Below, piece by piece: positions 13,731-25,414 of a DNA stretch of 64,000 bases. Origin of the DNA: Cardinalis cardinalis (lineage: Eukaryota > Chordata > Aves > Passeriformes > Cardinalidae); NCBI GenBank assembly GCA_014549065.1, contig JACDOX010000265.1, forward strand, positions 248,001 through 312,000, read 5' to 3'. Below the pieces are notes generated by a model. That model saw only the letters and a list, made by a program, of their open reading frames with translations, did not search any database and was not told where the DNA came from. Position numbers and translations under genes: made by a program. Numbering within the stretch: the stretch's first letter is position 1; each line of letters begins with the position of its first letter.

Positions 13731-15359
13731 CCTAGATTGTTAACAAGGCTCCTCATAGTGCCTTTATTCTAGATTTTGCCTTCAGAAAGTTCTTTGGCAA
13801 CTAGGAAATAAAACATGTTTCTTGAGGCAGAAAATNCTAATCACCAGCATTTATCCTGTTGAAATATTGCCACTGTAGCCAGCAGAAAAGGAAGCTCTGA
13901 GGTTATAATGGAGACTAGGGATGGGAAGTATGTCCATATCCAATATCTTGAGATGTGAAAAGAAATGATGACATTTATTTAAAAATTAAAAAAAATACAC
14001 AATATATCAGTGTGACAACATGAACAGCCCAAGTAGAATGAAGACTAAATCATAAAAAACCAGTCATTTGCACAAGATTATGTTGTTTAACCTGTTAACA
14101 AATGCTCATGTCATAAATGCTCTCCAGAAGTCACTTATTCTTGACTCTGATAATCAAACACCAAGACAAAAATGATTGCAAACTTTGCTATCCTCATAAA
14201 TTCAGTCATCACTGCCTGACATCACACCATTNTCCTATTATTTAATTGGATACAGGACAAATAAATGCAATTTTCAAGGCTGAATCTAGTACTTAATTCC
14301 TGCTATGGCAAGGTCAAAATTCAAACAACTGTGCATTGATTAATAGAAAATTATTTCTGTCTCACATGCTGACCACATCACAAAGCTGTTAAAAATCAGA
14401 AAAACATCTGAACANGTTAATATTGATTTTTTAATGTTCCTCTTAAAATCAAATATACCCAGCACTTGTTGAGGGTACACTTGGGTAAAAAAAAAAAAGA
14501 AAAAGTAAAATTCCTAAGTTGATTTTTTAGGACTTTATTTCAGCTAATTGGGAAGAAGCTGTTATAAAATAATAGGGAAAAGATCTAGTATTATATTATA
14601 CACTCACAAAGAACTATAATTTCTTTCCTCATTCCATTGTCACTGAGGAATAACTTCATTAAATTATAAGTGTTATAATTTGATTGGGTTAATCTGGATA
14701 AATGTTGGTGACTGCAATGTTAAAATCACCTGAGATCCCTCACTGTTGGCAAAGAATCNATCAGTGTGGAAACTAAGGTATAATTAAGTTCTTTCTAAAT
14801 TGAACTTCTACNTCTGGACAATGGACTTAAGACTAAACTCCAGTGAATATGCTGATTAGACCACTGTTATCTATAATGGGAAANTAAGCAACTACTTCCA
14901 AATGAGAAACCTACATTAGGATACGTAGATTTGAGTGAAATGAACCCTACACACAAGTAAATCTAAATCTATATCTTTCCATGTCATTAGAAAATAATTA
15001 AATAATTGCATTACAGCAACCTCATATTACTTCCATATTTCATAATTTATATCTTTTGTGTTACTATTTTAAAAAAATGGCTGAGGGAAGGTAAGAATAT
15101 AAACCAAATTCAGGCAACATTCTTGATCTTCTGCAGGTCTAAATCTGCAAAGTGCATGCATATCTGAACCTTTCCAGCAACATCCACTAGTTGTTTTTTT
15201 TTCCAGCTTTGAAGATCAATCCACTTCTGCATGAAAAACTGTCTTTTAACTTGGGATTTATTTACCCTTCCTAATTTTAAGCAGTCAAGTATAAAAATGT
15301 TGGAAATAAGTCATTATTTAGTCACCTAAATATCATTTTGAGAATTAATTCAGTGATTT
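13731..15359. other. AT-rich DNA, no gene seen
   Basis: No coding region is recognised. A 12-base A run with an interrupted A-rich tail lies at about 14,490-14,507. A small hairpin with 9-bp arms lies at 14,661-14,681 (AAATTATAA, GTG loop, TTATAATTT). Confidence 0.55.
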
Positions 15360-15545
15360 NCTTACTGGCGTCTTATGCAGTCAGGCCTGAAAATGGGCCT
15401 TTTGATGCCAACGGAGCAGCAAACTGGAGCCAGCCTTTTATATTAATGAAAAAATAAGGCAAATGATAGAAGCTCTGTGTTTTCAGAGGAATAGCGGTCA
15501 AGCCACCGCACTAATTCTCTTTATCAATTCTTTTAACAAGCATAT
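15360..15545. other. possible conserved non-coding element
   Basis: This block has mixed base composition, lacks the surrounding A/T runs and contains several motif-like words, including homeodomain-type TTAATG and TAATTC cores. It has no open frame of note. The call rests only on its contrast with neighbouring sequence; no alignment was available, so conservation is a guess. Confidence 0.2.
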
Positions 15546-15895
15546 GTTTTTAAGTACCTGAGATTTTTGTTACAGTACTTTTAAAGAGTTAATTGAAAAC
15601 TGAAATACTCTGGTACTGTTTGGCTTTTCTTTTTTTCTGGTTTATTTTTAATTGAATACAAATNCATTAGCTAGCAAGGGAATAGAGAACACAAAATATA
15701 GTCAATGTGCCCTGACTTTAAACATCTCTTAGGGATTGTTTTATAGTGTTCCAATGAAAAACTGTATTGATTTGAGGAAAAGAGACCTTCCACNTAAACA
15801 CCATTTTTCTCAAAGTTATACCTGAAAGGCTGATAAGATTGAGTCTGCAATGTAATGATGACAGATGCACACTGTCAAATTTTTCAGCATTCTGA
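15546..15895. other. AT-rich spacer, nothing recognised
   Basis: About 350 bp with no gene, repeat family or notable structure seen. Confidence 0.5.
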
Positions 15896-16262
15896 GGATA
15901 CTAACAACCCTTCCTGGCCCCATCCAGACCCACCTGTGGCCTCCCCTCCCACTGCCCCATCAACACTATGAGTGGCTTTTCCTGTCTCCTGGATGGACAT
16001 CTTGAACAAACACTGTAGGCTCCTCTCCAGTGCCCTTCTCCTTTTGCCCCCAGCTTGGCTCCTGGAGGGATCCCAGCTGCTGCCANCCCAAGTCTCTGCC
16101 TCCCTGTGTTCATCCCCCATAGCATCCCTGGTGAGAACACAGACTGAGTGGGGTCACCCTCAGCTTGACCCCCTTGTGGGGCAGCTTGTCCCTCAGCTCT
16201 CTGTCACTCATGACTGGGGCTTGTCTGAAATACAGAGTCACACTCTTCAACATCAGGCATGA
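15896..16262. other. GC-rich block of unknown origin, probably an interspersed element
   Basis: About 370 bp with base composition clearly unlike the AT-rich flanks, rich in CCC and CTG words. Open frames of 78-96 codons overlap on both strands (plus 15,972-16,262; minus 15,884-16,140), as expected of GC-rich sequence, and none shows a known domain. Likely explanations are an old LTR or other repeat remnant, or a CpG-poor regulatory block. I could not match it to a family. Confidence 0.3.
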
Positions 16263-17169
16263 ACACTTCTTTGGAGCTTTCAAACCATGCCATGCTTGAT
16301 TAATTTTGGCACAAGAATAATGTTTTTAATTAAAAAAAATTATTAGCTTTGTTTCTGACACTTTCTGAAAGGAAAAACAGGCAAAAGAGCAATGGTCTAT
16401 TTATCTGGTTTTCTGTCATGATGAAATTTGTGATCAGGATTCAGTTGTTGCTCGTCATTCACAGCAACAGAATTTACAATTATAAACCTTGTTTGTCACA
16501 GAAATAGCATCTTTTCCAGCTAAAATAGCTCAATTTTATAAGTAATTTTAATACTTAATTAATTCTTTTTTTTCTGTTCATCAATATGTNCACTTTTTAA
16601 AACAAAAAATCTGTCAAAATTTATTCTTAGGACACTCAATTTAATTACTGGGTTTCCTTGGTTAAAATTCCACATATTCATATTTTCAGCACTAGAAAAC
16701 ATGAAAAGATTGTTTCTATTTATGTGATAAGTACCTGTTGGTGTTTCTGATGGACCTGGAGGAGAGATACAAAAGGGGAAATCTTTAGATAATTGAAGAC
16801 TCATTTGATTAAATGCAATCCTATTATTTTATCCAACCTCCCAACNTTGCATGTAGATATGCAAGCTACCAAAATTCAGGCAATTCAGGTCAATAGAATA
16901 GCCACTACTATAAACAGTATAGTTTTCCTGGCTCAAAAAACTAAAAACAAATATAATCGATTGCAGTAAGAATGACAAAAAAGAAATGGTAATTTGGTGC
17001 TAAGAAAGATGTTACTGGGCAAAGATATCTCCCAATCTCCTGATCAGTCAAAGCTAAGACCTTGTGTTATTGTAGCCAACTAATTTATAATTGATTTTTC
17101 CTATTCTAAGAAGCAAAACATGCTATCAGGAAAAGAACTTGTAATTAACTGCCACTAATTCTCTCTTAG
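16263..17169. other. AT-rich DNA ending in a splice-acceptor-like sequence
   Basis: No gene is seen in the body of this stretch. Its last bases are pyrimidine-rich and end TCTCTCTTAG, a plausible 3' splice site directly before the candidate exon. Confidence 0.4.
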
Positions 17170-17471
17170 ATGGCCAGCCTGTCAAAAGTTCTTCTCCAGA
17201 AATCATTGAATATTTTGAAGGTGAGGGCTTGGTGCCATTTAAAGTAAGATCCAAAAAACAGTCTTACAGAACACTCAGTAAAGCAGGCCAGAGGAGGAAG
17301 GACCATAAAATAAAGGAAAAAGAACTCTTTCACTATGCTGAGGATTTTCTGCTTCTCCATCCAAAACCTGGAGTAAGAATCAAATGTATAAAACATGTAG
17401 GAAAACACGGGCAGATATGTGTAAAATCTGATCATAACACAGTTAGACTTCTCCTTGTTGAATGGATTTGA
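17170..17471 (+). CDS. candidate 3'-terminal coding exon, product unknown
   Basis: After the acceptor-like TCTCTCTTAG an open frame runs for about 100 codons to a TGA at 17,469-17,471. The first two bases of the exon (AT) would complete a codon from an upstream exon, so the intron would be phase 1. The predicted peptide is strongly charged, with a Lys/Arg-rich middle (KVRSKKQ, GQRRKDHKIKEKE) and a C-terminal part with an HPKPG turn. This composition is more protein-like than other open frames in the window. An AATAAA signal lies 217 bp past the stop (17,688-17,693) and a 15-base A run at 17,881-17,895. No domain is recognised and no upstream exon was found with confidence. A 106-codon frame also exists on the opposite strand, so an ordinary chance ORF or a processed pseudogene remains possible. 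Confidence 0.3.
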
Positions 17472-18407
17472 GACAGATTTCTGCAAATGTGAATGTAAAC
17501 GAAAATGTAAATTTCTGATATTTTGCTTGCTATTTCAGTATATTAATTCTTGTAAGGTTTAAGGAAGTGGAGTGGAGAATTAATTGTTTTTAGGTTTTGC
17601 TCGATGGGAGAAACTTCAAAGACTTGAAGTTATTTTTTCCTTAGTCCAGTTGTAACTAAACTAATATATTTATTATATATGGCTTAAAATAAAAACATAC
17701 CTATAGCTATTATTCTTCTTTATATTTTTACTTTATTTGGAAGCTTCTTTTGCCCTATTCTAGCTTTCCTACTGCATTTCTCATCCTCCANACCTGAGCA
17801 GTTACACCATCTTATTCTGAGTAGAAGTCTCATAGCAATACAGGATACAGTCTTGTCTGCAAGGTAATATTTAAATTTAGGAAAAAAAAAAAAAAAGAAA
17901 GGAAATAATTAATGAAAAATTTTTATAGACATATGTTTAGAAAGTAAGTGCAACTTGTAAAAAAGACTCTAAAGAAACATTTAGAAGGTGACAGAGAAAG
18001 AAGATTTTAAATCATCCCCCAGAATAAAANCACCACCTCCATGCTATAGGTAGCATTTCCTCTTCTCCCACTGATAAATTGTTGCATACAAATCTCATTA
18101 ATTATTAACCACAAATCAGCTCCAGTAGTAGACCTACACTGGATAAATCTTTAATGACAAATTAAAACTGTTTGATGGTGCTCAAACAGAACTAAACTGT
18201 GTTCTTGCTTCTTATGAGCCTGTTAAACCGAGTGTTAGAAGTTTATTGGATCCATCTCCAGTTTAACTAACAACCAATTCCAGCTGACGCAATAAATTGT
18301 GACAACACCTAAGAGCAGCTGGTCTTCAAATCACTAACCATGTNAGCAATTAATTGTTGAAGAGAATTTTGAAAATTAAAGGAACTCAGTATTTGCTGTG
18401 GTTGGTT
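17472..18407. other. AT-rich DNA with an A tract, no gene seen
   Basis: If the upstream exon is real, the first 220 bp would be its 3' untranslated region with AATAAA at 17,688-17,693. The A tract at 17,881-17,895 is followed by an A-rich stretch. Nothing else is recognised. Confidence 0.45.
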
Positions 18408-18786
18408 TGGAGACTGGGGGCTGGGATTGTTTAGCCTGGAGAAAAGGAGACTGAGGGGTGACCTTATCAAACTCTCCCTGAAAGGTGGTTGTGGTCAGGT
18501 GGGGTTGGTCTCTTTCTCCAGGCAGCAAATGAAGAATGAGAGGACACACTCTTAAGCTGTGCCAAGGGAAGTTTAGACTGGATATTAGGAAAAAGTTTTT
18601 TATGGAAAGAGTGATAAAGTACTGGAATGGTCTGCCCGTGGAGGTGGTGGGGTCACCACCCTTAGATGTGTTTAAAAAAAGACTGGATGTGGGACTTGGT
18701 GCCAGGGTTTAGTTGAGGTGTTAGGGCTGGGTTGGACTCNATGATCTTGAAGGTCCCTTCCAACCNAGTGNTAGTGATTCTGTGAT
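18408..18786 (+). mobile_element. CR1 LINE, 5'-truncated 3' end
   Basis: The block carries the standard avian CR1 3' region: the TTTAGCCTGGAGAAAAGGAG segment, the 'AGTACTGGAATGGTCTGCCC' segment, then GGTTGGACTC-ATGATCTTGA and CCCTTCCAACC, ending at the terminal GATTCTGTGAT (18,776-18,786). This is the non-coding tail of ORF2 and the 3' UTR; all but roughly the last 380 bp of a 4-5 kb CR1 is missing, as is usual for target-primed reverse transcription. Three N bases at 18,740-18,771 interrupt the most conserved part. There are no coding remnants and it is not capable of movement. Confidence 0.95.
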
Positions 18787-21420
18787 ACATCCTGTGTACT
18801 GTACTTGTATTTTCTTCATCACAATAGAAACTGAGATTATCAAAGACATGAATGGATTCTATTAGCACTGCTTGTTTTTCAACAGACATTATAATAATAG
18901 TAGGGGTTTATTTTTCACTTTATTTGGGGGAGNGTTTTGGTACTTGTTTTTTGTTTTCTTTTCTAAGAGATATTGGCAAAAAGGTTTAACAAACTTTTCA
19001 AAATTACTTAGAAAACCCACCCAGGCTTGATGGAATAGAATTCTTCATGTTATGTGATTCATTGNCTAACAATAAATCTTTTCATCTTTTCAATTACTGT
19101 AGAATTATTAAAGAATAACATCAAAATTTAAAGAAAAAAACACTTCAGTCTACTGATATTTCTAATTCTACTTTTTTTGCTCCTACTGTATTTTGGTTTT
19201 TTTTCTTCTGTTGGCAAAGAAACTGTAGATACCAAGAGGAACTCTTTTGAAAAAATAGATAAATCCTTATCCCAGTGTTCCTCCTGAAGCCAAAAGTATT
19301 TTACTAAATACTTCTATAGAAATACTNCTAGGCAGGTGATTAATGCTTTTTAAATGTTCACTTACATCCTTTATTAAATGTACAGTGATCCTGGTGGAAA
19401 AAACAGTAAAGCTGATAAAAAAAAATAAACAAACACCAGCACCACCAACAAAACACCCACAGGCACCCAAAGAGCATAATCTCAAGATCTTCATAGCATA
19501 AATTCAAATACCAGAATTAAACATTAATTTTACAGAACTCTTACGCTATATATAAGGGAATTGTCAATATTTGGAAAGACTNCCACATTCCAAATGAAAT
19601 GGTCCTGGAAAGATAACTTGCTTTAATGTTCAACAAGGAACATGAACTCAAAGGTGATCATTCAGCAAAANTATTTATCTTGCTATAGAATTCTTTTATG
19701 CCTGACAGTCTGCCACAAAACACANCCTTGATATTTTAATCTGTATTTACTCCATTCAATTCACAATTAAAATACTTTCTTTTTGCTTTCCTTTTTCTCT
19801 ATGGACTCTCAAATATGTCTTTCTATTCTTATATCCCTATCACATATTTGCTCAGGAATTTGAAATGTCTAATACTTTCATATCTTCTCTGAAATATTCT
19901 GAAATCCTGATTTAAACTTCAGATACATAACTTAAAATTAATGGATTTATGAAGCAACTTTAAAAAAGGACAATATCTTGATAGAACTGAATTACTTTTA
20001 AATTTCAATTCCTTTTTTGTTGTTTCTTATTGCTACCATTGTTTTCCTCAAGTAAAAACCCTAGGAATTTAATCTTTGTTAAAATATTGAATGACTATTG
20101 ACTTCATTACATACTACTTCCAGGAATTAAATGCCTTTGAATTTGATCATATGTTATAAGTCAAGAGTAATAGAGCAGAATTCACCAGAATTTTAACAGA
20201 CTCAGAAAAGAACAAAAGGACATTAATCTTTTTGTTATAGAATTGTTGTAAAAGAAAACAACCTGAAAGGATTTCTCCCATAGTTTTTATTTCATAAGAC
20301 TAAAAACTTAAAATTTTTCTAATTCTACCTAATTGTAGTAATTTNATTGAAATAAAATTGTTTTTAAGTCACTGAAACTGAACAATTTGTAAATTTTTAT
20401 CCTTGTAGTTCTTGATTGAATGTGATGCTATCCTATAGTAGTTTCTGCTAATTTAAAAATAAATTTCAGAAAATGTTCAATTTTTTCTTGTCGAAAATAA
20501 ACTTTCTTTTGAAATCTATACATGTGCACATTTTACAGTAATTAGTGGTGTATTAAACCTGTCTCTCCTATTTATTCATAAAAATTAAATATATTTATTA
20601 TTCTTGGAATATCGTTTCAAAATATAACATATCAATGATGATAGTCATAGCATGCTTCTGGTCACACACAAATAAACCTTCAGCACTCTTATCATCAGTA
20701 AATGTAGCTTGGGTGTCTTAATGATAATTTAGTAACTAGCTTGGGTTAAACAATTAGCTAACTGTCTACTTTGAGATATTTTTTATTTCTGTCACCATTG
20801 TACCCCAGTCATCTTCTCCGGTGCAGGAAAAATTACAGTCCAAATATACCAAATGGCTTCAAATACAATTTCCTAAGGAAAACTTGTCACACAGACTTAG
20901 GAGGAAAAAACTTCTTTCCGCNAACAACCTTTTTCTTTCTCTTTTTAAATCTATATTTGCAATTTTATTATATGAAATTACAACTACCCTAGAAAATAAC
21001 TAGAGGCACAAAGTTTTAGTGTTGTCAATGTCTCCAGTCATTTTCTCCCTTCTCTTTGCCTTGAGACATTGATCTTCACCTGTATGTACTATCTTCTATT
21101 TCTTTGTTCAAGCTCTGGTGATTTTGTTAACTTTTTTATTATTCTCTTGACACTGATTTTTCCTTTAGCTCTGTTTTTTCCTTTGCTAGACTTGACACTT
21201 TCTTGTCCCATCAAAAAATCTCAGACATCTCCTCAGGCCCCAGCATCCTAATTAAACTGTGTATTGATGTACTACTTAGTTTCATTTAGTAGAACATCAA
21301 TAGAGAGCAGGTAGGACAGCAAAGTCTCTCTGAGAATTCTGAGCTGTTTTGTATTGATTTAAATTACTTCCTACAGAGCAACTTTGTACTTCATCTGATG
21401 CAGGTCATATTATATTCTCT
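18787..21420. other. AT-rich DNA, no gene recognised
   Basis: Mostly A/T-run sequence. A plus-strand open frame at about 20,785-21,003 follows a weak acceptor-like CACCATTGTACCCCAG and contains a Lys/Arg-rich stretch (HRLRRKKLLS). It lacks any known motif and I do not call it a gene. Confidence 0.5.
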
Positions 21421-21715
21421 CTGGAGCCATTAGTATGATGTTGATTTCAGGTATTGTCAAAATTCTGGTCCCTTTTGCATGGGAAGCTTCAGGGATGAGA
21501 AGCATACAGGCAATCCTGGCTCTCAGTTCCTTTTTTTGAAGCCAGTGTGAGAGACTGGAAGAATTGCTGGCTCGAAATATTTCAGGTCCACCAGTCTGGA
21601 AGCCCCACCTGGAGGAAGGGCTCAGGAAAGCCAAAGGGTCCTTAAGCCAAAGCACGAGGCAAGCACACGCCGTGTCCCCAATGTCCTTGGATTGTGTGGC
21701 GGCTGAGACCATACC
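21421..21715. other. GC-richer block of unknown origin
   Basis: About 300 bp with higher GC and several CpG dinucleotides (for example CACGCCGTG near 21,670) inside AT-rich flanks. A 100-codon minus-strand frame (21,410-21,712) spans it without a recognisable domain. It could be an old interspersed repeat, a small regulatory block, or an unrecognised exon. Confidence 0.25.
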
Positions 21716-24700
21716 AGAGTGAAAGAGGCAGTAGCTATATCTTGCTTTTCTCTCTTTGTTTTCTTTCTTTATCTTATTTTCTACTCCTAATTTCCTCTTC
21801 TGGAAATATGGCTAACTTAAGTTTGTAGGGGTTGTTTGCTGAGTCAGTATTTGATGAACTGTAGGAGAGAATGGAACTTGCTTTGAGCAGCTTAACAGCC
21901 TGCAANGAAGAGAAGAGGTACTTGACCCAAGGCTTAGAATTCATCTGAAACTCTGTTGCACAAGCCAGGTTTGGAGAAGCTTCCATTTCATAGTTTTTCC
22001 CCACTGAGATGAGGAGAACTCATTAGGTCTAGACACCAGTATCCTCAGTTTAGGTAATCCAGGCCNCTGCAACAGTGTCACATCTCTGTAGGGGCCAGTA
22101 TATTTCTGAATANTCTCTTGTTTTTCACTTCTAGTCTCCACTGCAGCTGGTGCTTCATAAAGAGAGAGATTTCTGGTGGTTAGCAAGAGAAGTTGGAACC
22201 ATCTGTGACCAGAGACATCACGAGACCTGGGATTAGAGAAGTATGGGAAGGACTATAATTATTTTGCTGCAGTGACTTTACCCTTCTTTACATTAAGAAA
22301 AGGGAAAATATATATGAAAAAAAGGTGACAACCTAGAAGAGCCTAAAGGATNAATTATTTGTGCAAGGTTAAATGCAACAGCCTCATTTACTTTTGATTT
22401 AGTTTTGTTATACTGAGGGGAAAGGAGGAGCTGAGAACTTGCTACGTAAGATATTACTGAAAATATTTGCTTTTCTTTTCATTTTTCTCATTTAGCAGCA
22501 TCAATTCTAAATCTGAATAGTTATAAAGTAACACTCAGCAAGGGTTTTTTTTATTATGTATTGGTCTAGGAACAACCTGATGACCCTTTTACATCACAGC
22601 AGTTGTCTTTTCTCAGGATGGTACTGAACCAAAACACATTAGCATCTTAATTCCTTGTCAAGACCAGGATTTCAAGCCAAGCACATATCACAAAGCTGCT
22701 CTGTAGATACTGTTCATGCAAGAAATCTCACCGCACAAATGACAGAAGGAATTTGGAGAGTGAATTGTTTTCCTAATTTTCNCTGTCCTGTTAAAATGCA
22801 GATGAAGTAAAGGATGTTCATTTTTTGGCTATTTGTTAACTAAACTGTTACTAGAACATGATCTTCCTGCTCACTTTAGGTTCATTACTGAAATTGAGAA
22901 GAAGCCTTTATAATTACCACTTGATTCTACATAGCAAAGGTTACACTTCGAAGCATGTCTTCTACCAGTACTTTTTTTCCCACACTGAGAGTTCATTTAT
23001 GGAAGTGCAGTTTAGCAGAATATATAAAACACAGATTTGACTAGGAGACTAATTGTATTAGGATCTCAGCCGGATGCTTTATATAGCATTTTTGTGGTTA
23101 TTTTGAAGCTAAATACAGAGTGTCTAGTTGGGAACTGAGTGATTCCAAATTTATTCTGTAGTTTAAAGTTCCATGTCATGAATGACTTACCGTCCTGTAT
23201 AAGGTCAATTTACTCAATAGAGAGGATACTCATGGGAAAACTGTAATATAGTGGGGCTATTTATAATGTTGAAACAGTCATTTGTAAAAGCAATCTCTCC
23301 TTATTTAGCAATAACAAAGATACTGAAGATTCTGCTGAATAAATGCTCTAAAAATGTAATAACAAGGCCTAAAATCAAAGGTCAGTGACAATCAGTGTCA
23401 GGCTGATCATCTAATTTTTCACAGAATTAAAAGATGTACAAACAATCCAGTCTGTGGGTTTGCTGAACATTTCTGTCCATATAATTTAAAATAATTAATT
23501 AATGTGGAATCAAAAAAGAAGCCCAAATATTTTGAATATTACTCACTAGCTTTGGTTGAATTAAGCTTTTTCTCTCTAAAATATTTCAATGTTTGACTGT
23601 GTTTCAAGTTGACCATGGTTAGCACCATTTAATTACAGTGATTTCATCAGGAAGAAGAACCTAAGATCATTAATCAAAATGTTTCAAAATTAGTCTCTTC
23701 TTACTTTTTCAGTGACTTCCATGTGACTTTCCTTCTTGAAAAACAGATAGTATGATTTATCCACCAAGGTGATTATCCAAATTATGTTAAATTTTCTGTA
23801 TGGCCTTGGGACTAAAATAGTCTTTAATGCCTATTGGAACAACAGCCTATTGGAAATTCTAAACAGAAACTCTCATTCAGATCTAAGCTTACCTGTATGA
23901 TTTATGCTGCATTTATTTGTTATGACTATTTATTCCAAGAAAGACATTAGCAAAAGTTGACCAAAAGTTTGGATCCAAAATTTCTGGTTTGTGTGTTAGG
24001 AGTTTGAAGGAGCATCTAAAATCAAAGTGAGCAGCAGAAGGCTGGAAAAGCATTATGTCTGCTAGCAGGAAGCCTTGGAAGTCAGAACACAGCTTGAAAA
24101 GAGGACTGCGGTTATGCTTTGAGCAGGTTATAAATAAGGGAGAGCCTTTATGGTTTCTGAGAGTCTAACAGATTATTAGAGGACCAGAATGCCACAGTTA
24201 CCAGAGCTCTGTACTGACTGGTAGACAACGTTTAAGTGCAGCAAAAAAGATTATAAATATATAAAAATTTGCGTACAGATATATGGCATGTATGATTCAT
24301 ATTAATAGAACTTTTACAATCTTATTTTTGTGTTAAAAATTCAGTGTAAAGTAACAGAAATAAACTGCCTCTATGTACATTTATGGATACATATTTAAGG
24401 ATGTATGTATATGCATATACAATGATGCATCATGACTAAATATTCTTGCATTCTAGACAATATTGCAAAAGAGAGCATAAGCAAACTCTGTGGTCATCAA
24501 AAATCATAAACTAAGTTAAACCACTGGGCTGTGGTGGGTTCTTCAAAAGAGGTACTATCTGCTGCCAAGGAACCTGTTTTGTAGTTCTTCCAGACATATA
24601 TCTCAGTAACCCCATTTTTCTTCCTTAGAGGACNTAGTCATATTTTTTCCCCCTTATTCCCATTCAAAGAAAATTATACAAGGATGGCCACTTGTTTTCC

Positions 24701-24887
24701 TTGACAGAATTATGCCCAGAAAAAATGCTTCACATTAAAATGATGAGCCAACAAAATCCCAATTTTATTGAACTGACATCAACAGCAGCTGTTATGCTAC
24801 TATCAATGTATAGCGTGGATGCAATCANGTTGATGATACAGGTTGATGGTGTTATTTAGCCTAATAACTCCTTCAGAACATATGCAG
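21716..24887. other. AT-rich DNA, no gene seen
   Basis: No coding region or repeat family recognised. Overlapping minus-strand frames at 21,774-22,186 contain N bases and show no motif. Confidence 0.55.
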
Positions 24888-25414
24888 TCTAACTCTGTGG
24901 CCTCATCTAGAACATTGTGAGCAGTTTAGTTCATCACAATATAGGAAAGAAATCAAATTTTCAGAGAGTGTCCAAAGGAGGGCCATGAGGATGGTGAAGG
25001 GGCTTGAGGGGAAGGCATATGAGGCCGAGGTCACTGGTCCCATTCAGGCTGGAGAAGAGGANATTGAGGAGAGACTTCATTGCAGTTACAACTTCCTTGT
25101 GAGGGGAGGAGGGGCAGACACTGATCTCTGTGGTCAGCAGTGACAGGACCCGAGGGCTTGGACTGAAGTTTTGTCCAGGGAGCTTTAGGTTGGATGTTAG
25201 AAAATGGTTCTTCACCCACAGAGTGTCTTGGCACTGGGACAGGCTCCCCTGGGAAGTGGTCACAGCTCCAGCCTGACAGAGCTCGAGATGTGTTTGGGCA
25301 ATATTCTGAGGCACATGGTGTGACTCTTGGGGATGGTGCTGTGCAGGGCCAGGAGCCAAACTCGAGGATCCTTGTGGGTCCCTTTCAACTCAGCTTATTC
25401 TGTGATTCTTTGAT
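24888..25414 (+). mobile_element. CR1 LINE, 5'-truncated, different subfamily from the 18.4 kb copy
   Basis: It starts within the end of ORF2 (GGCCTCATCTAGAACA, the CR1 segment encoding the conserved RPHLEY-like stretch), continues through AGAGAGTGTCCAAAGGAGGG and the CCCTGGGAAGTGGTCACAGC segment, and ends ATTCTGTGATTCTTTGAT at 25,397-25,414, an octamer repeat tail. About 525 bp remain. Its central wording ('GCTGTGCAGGGCCAGGAG', 'GGATCCTTGTGGGTCC') matches the subfamily of the minus-strand copy at 48.1 kb and not that of the 18.4 or 55.2 kb copies. Open frames through it are remnants without function. Confidence 0.93.
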
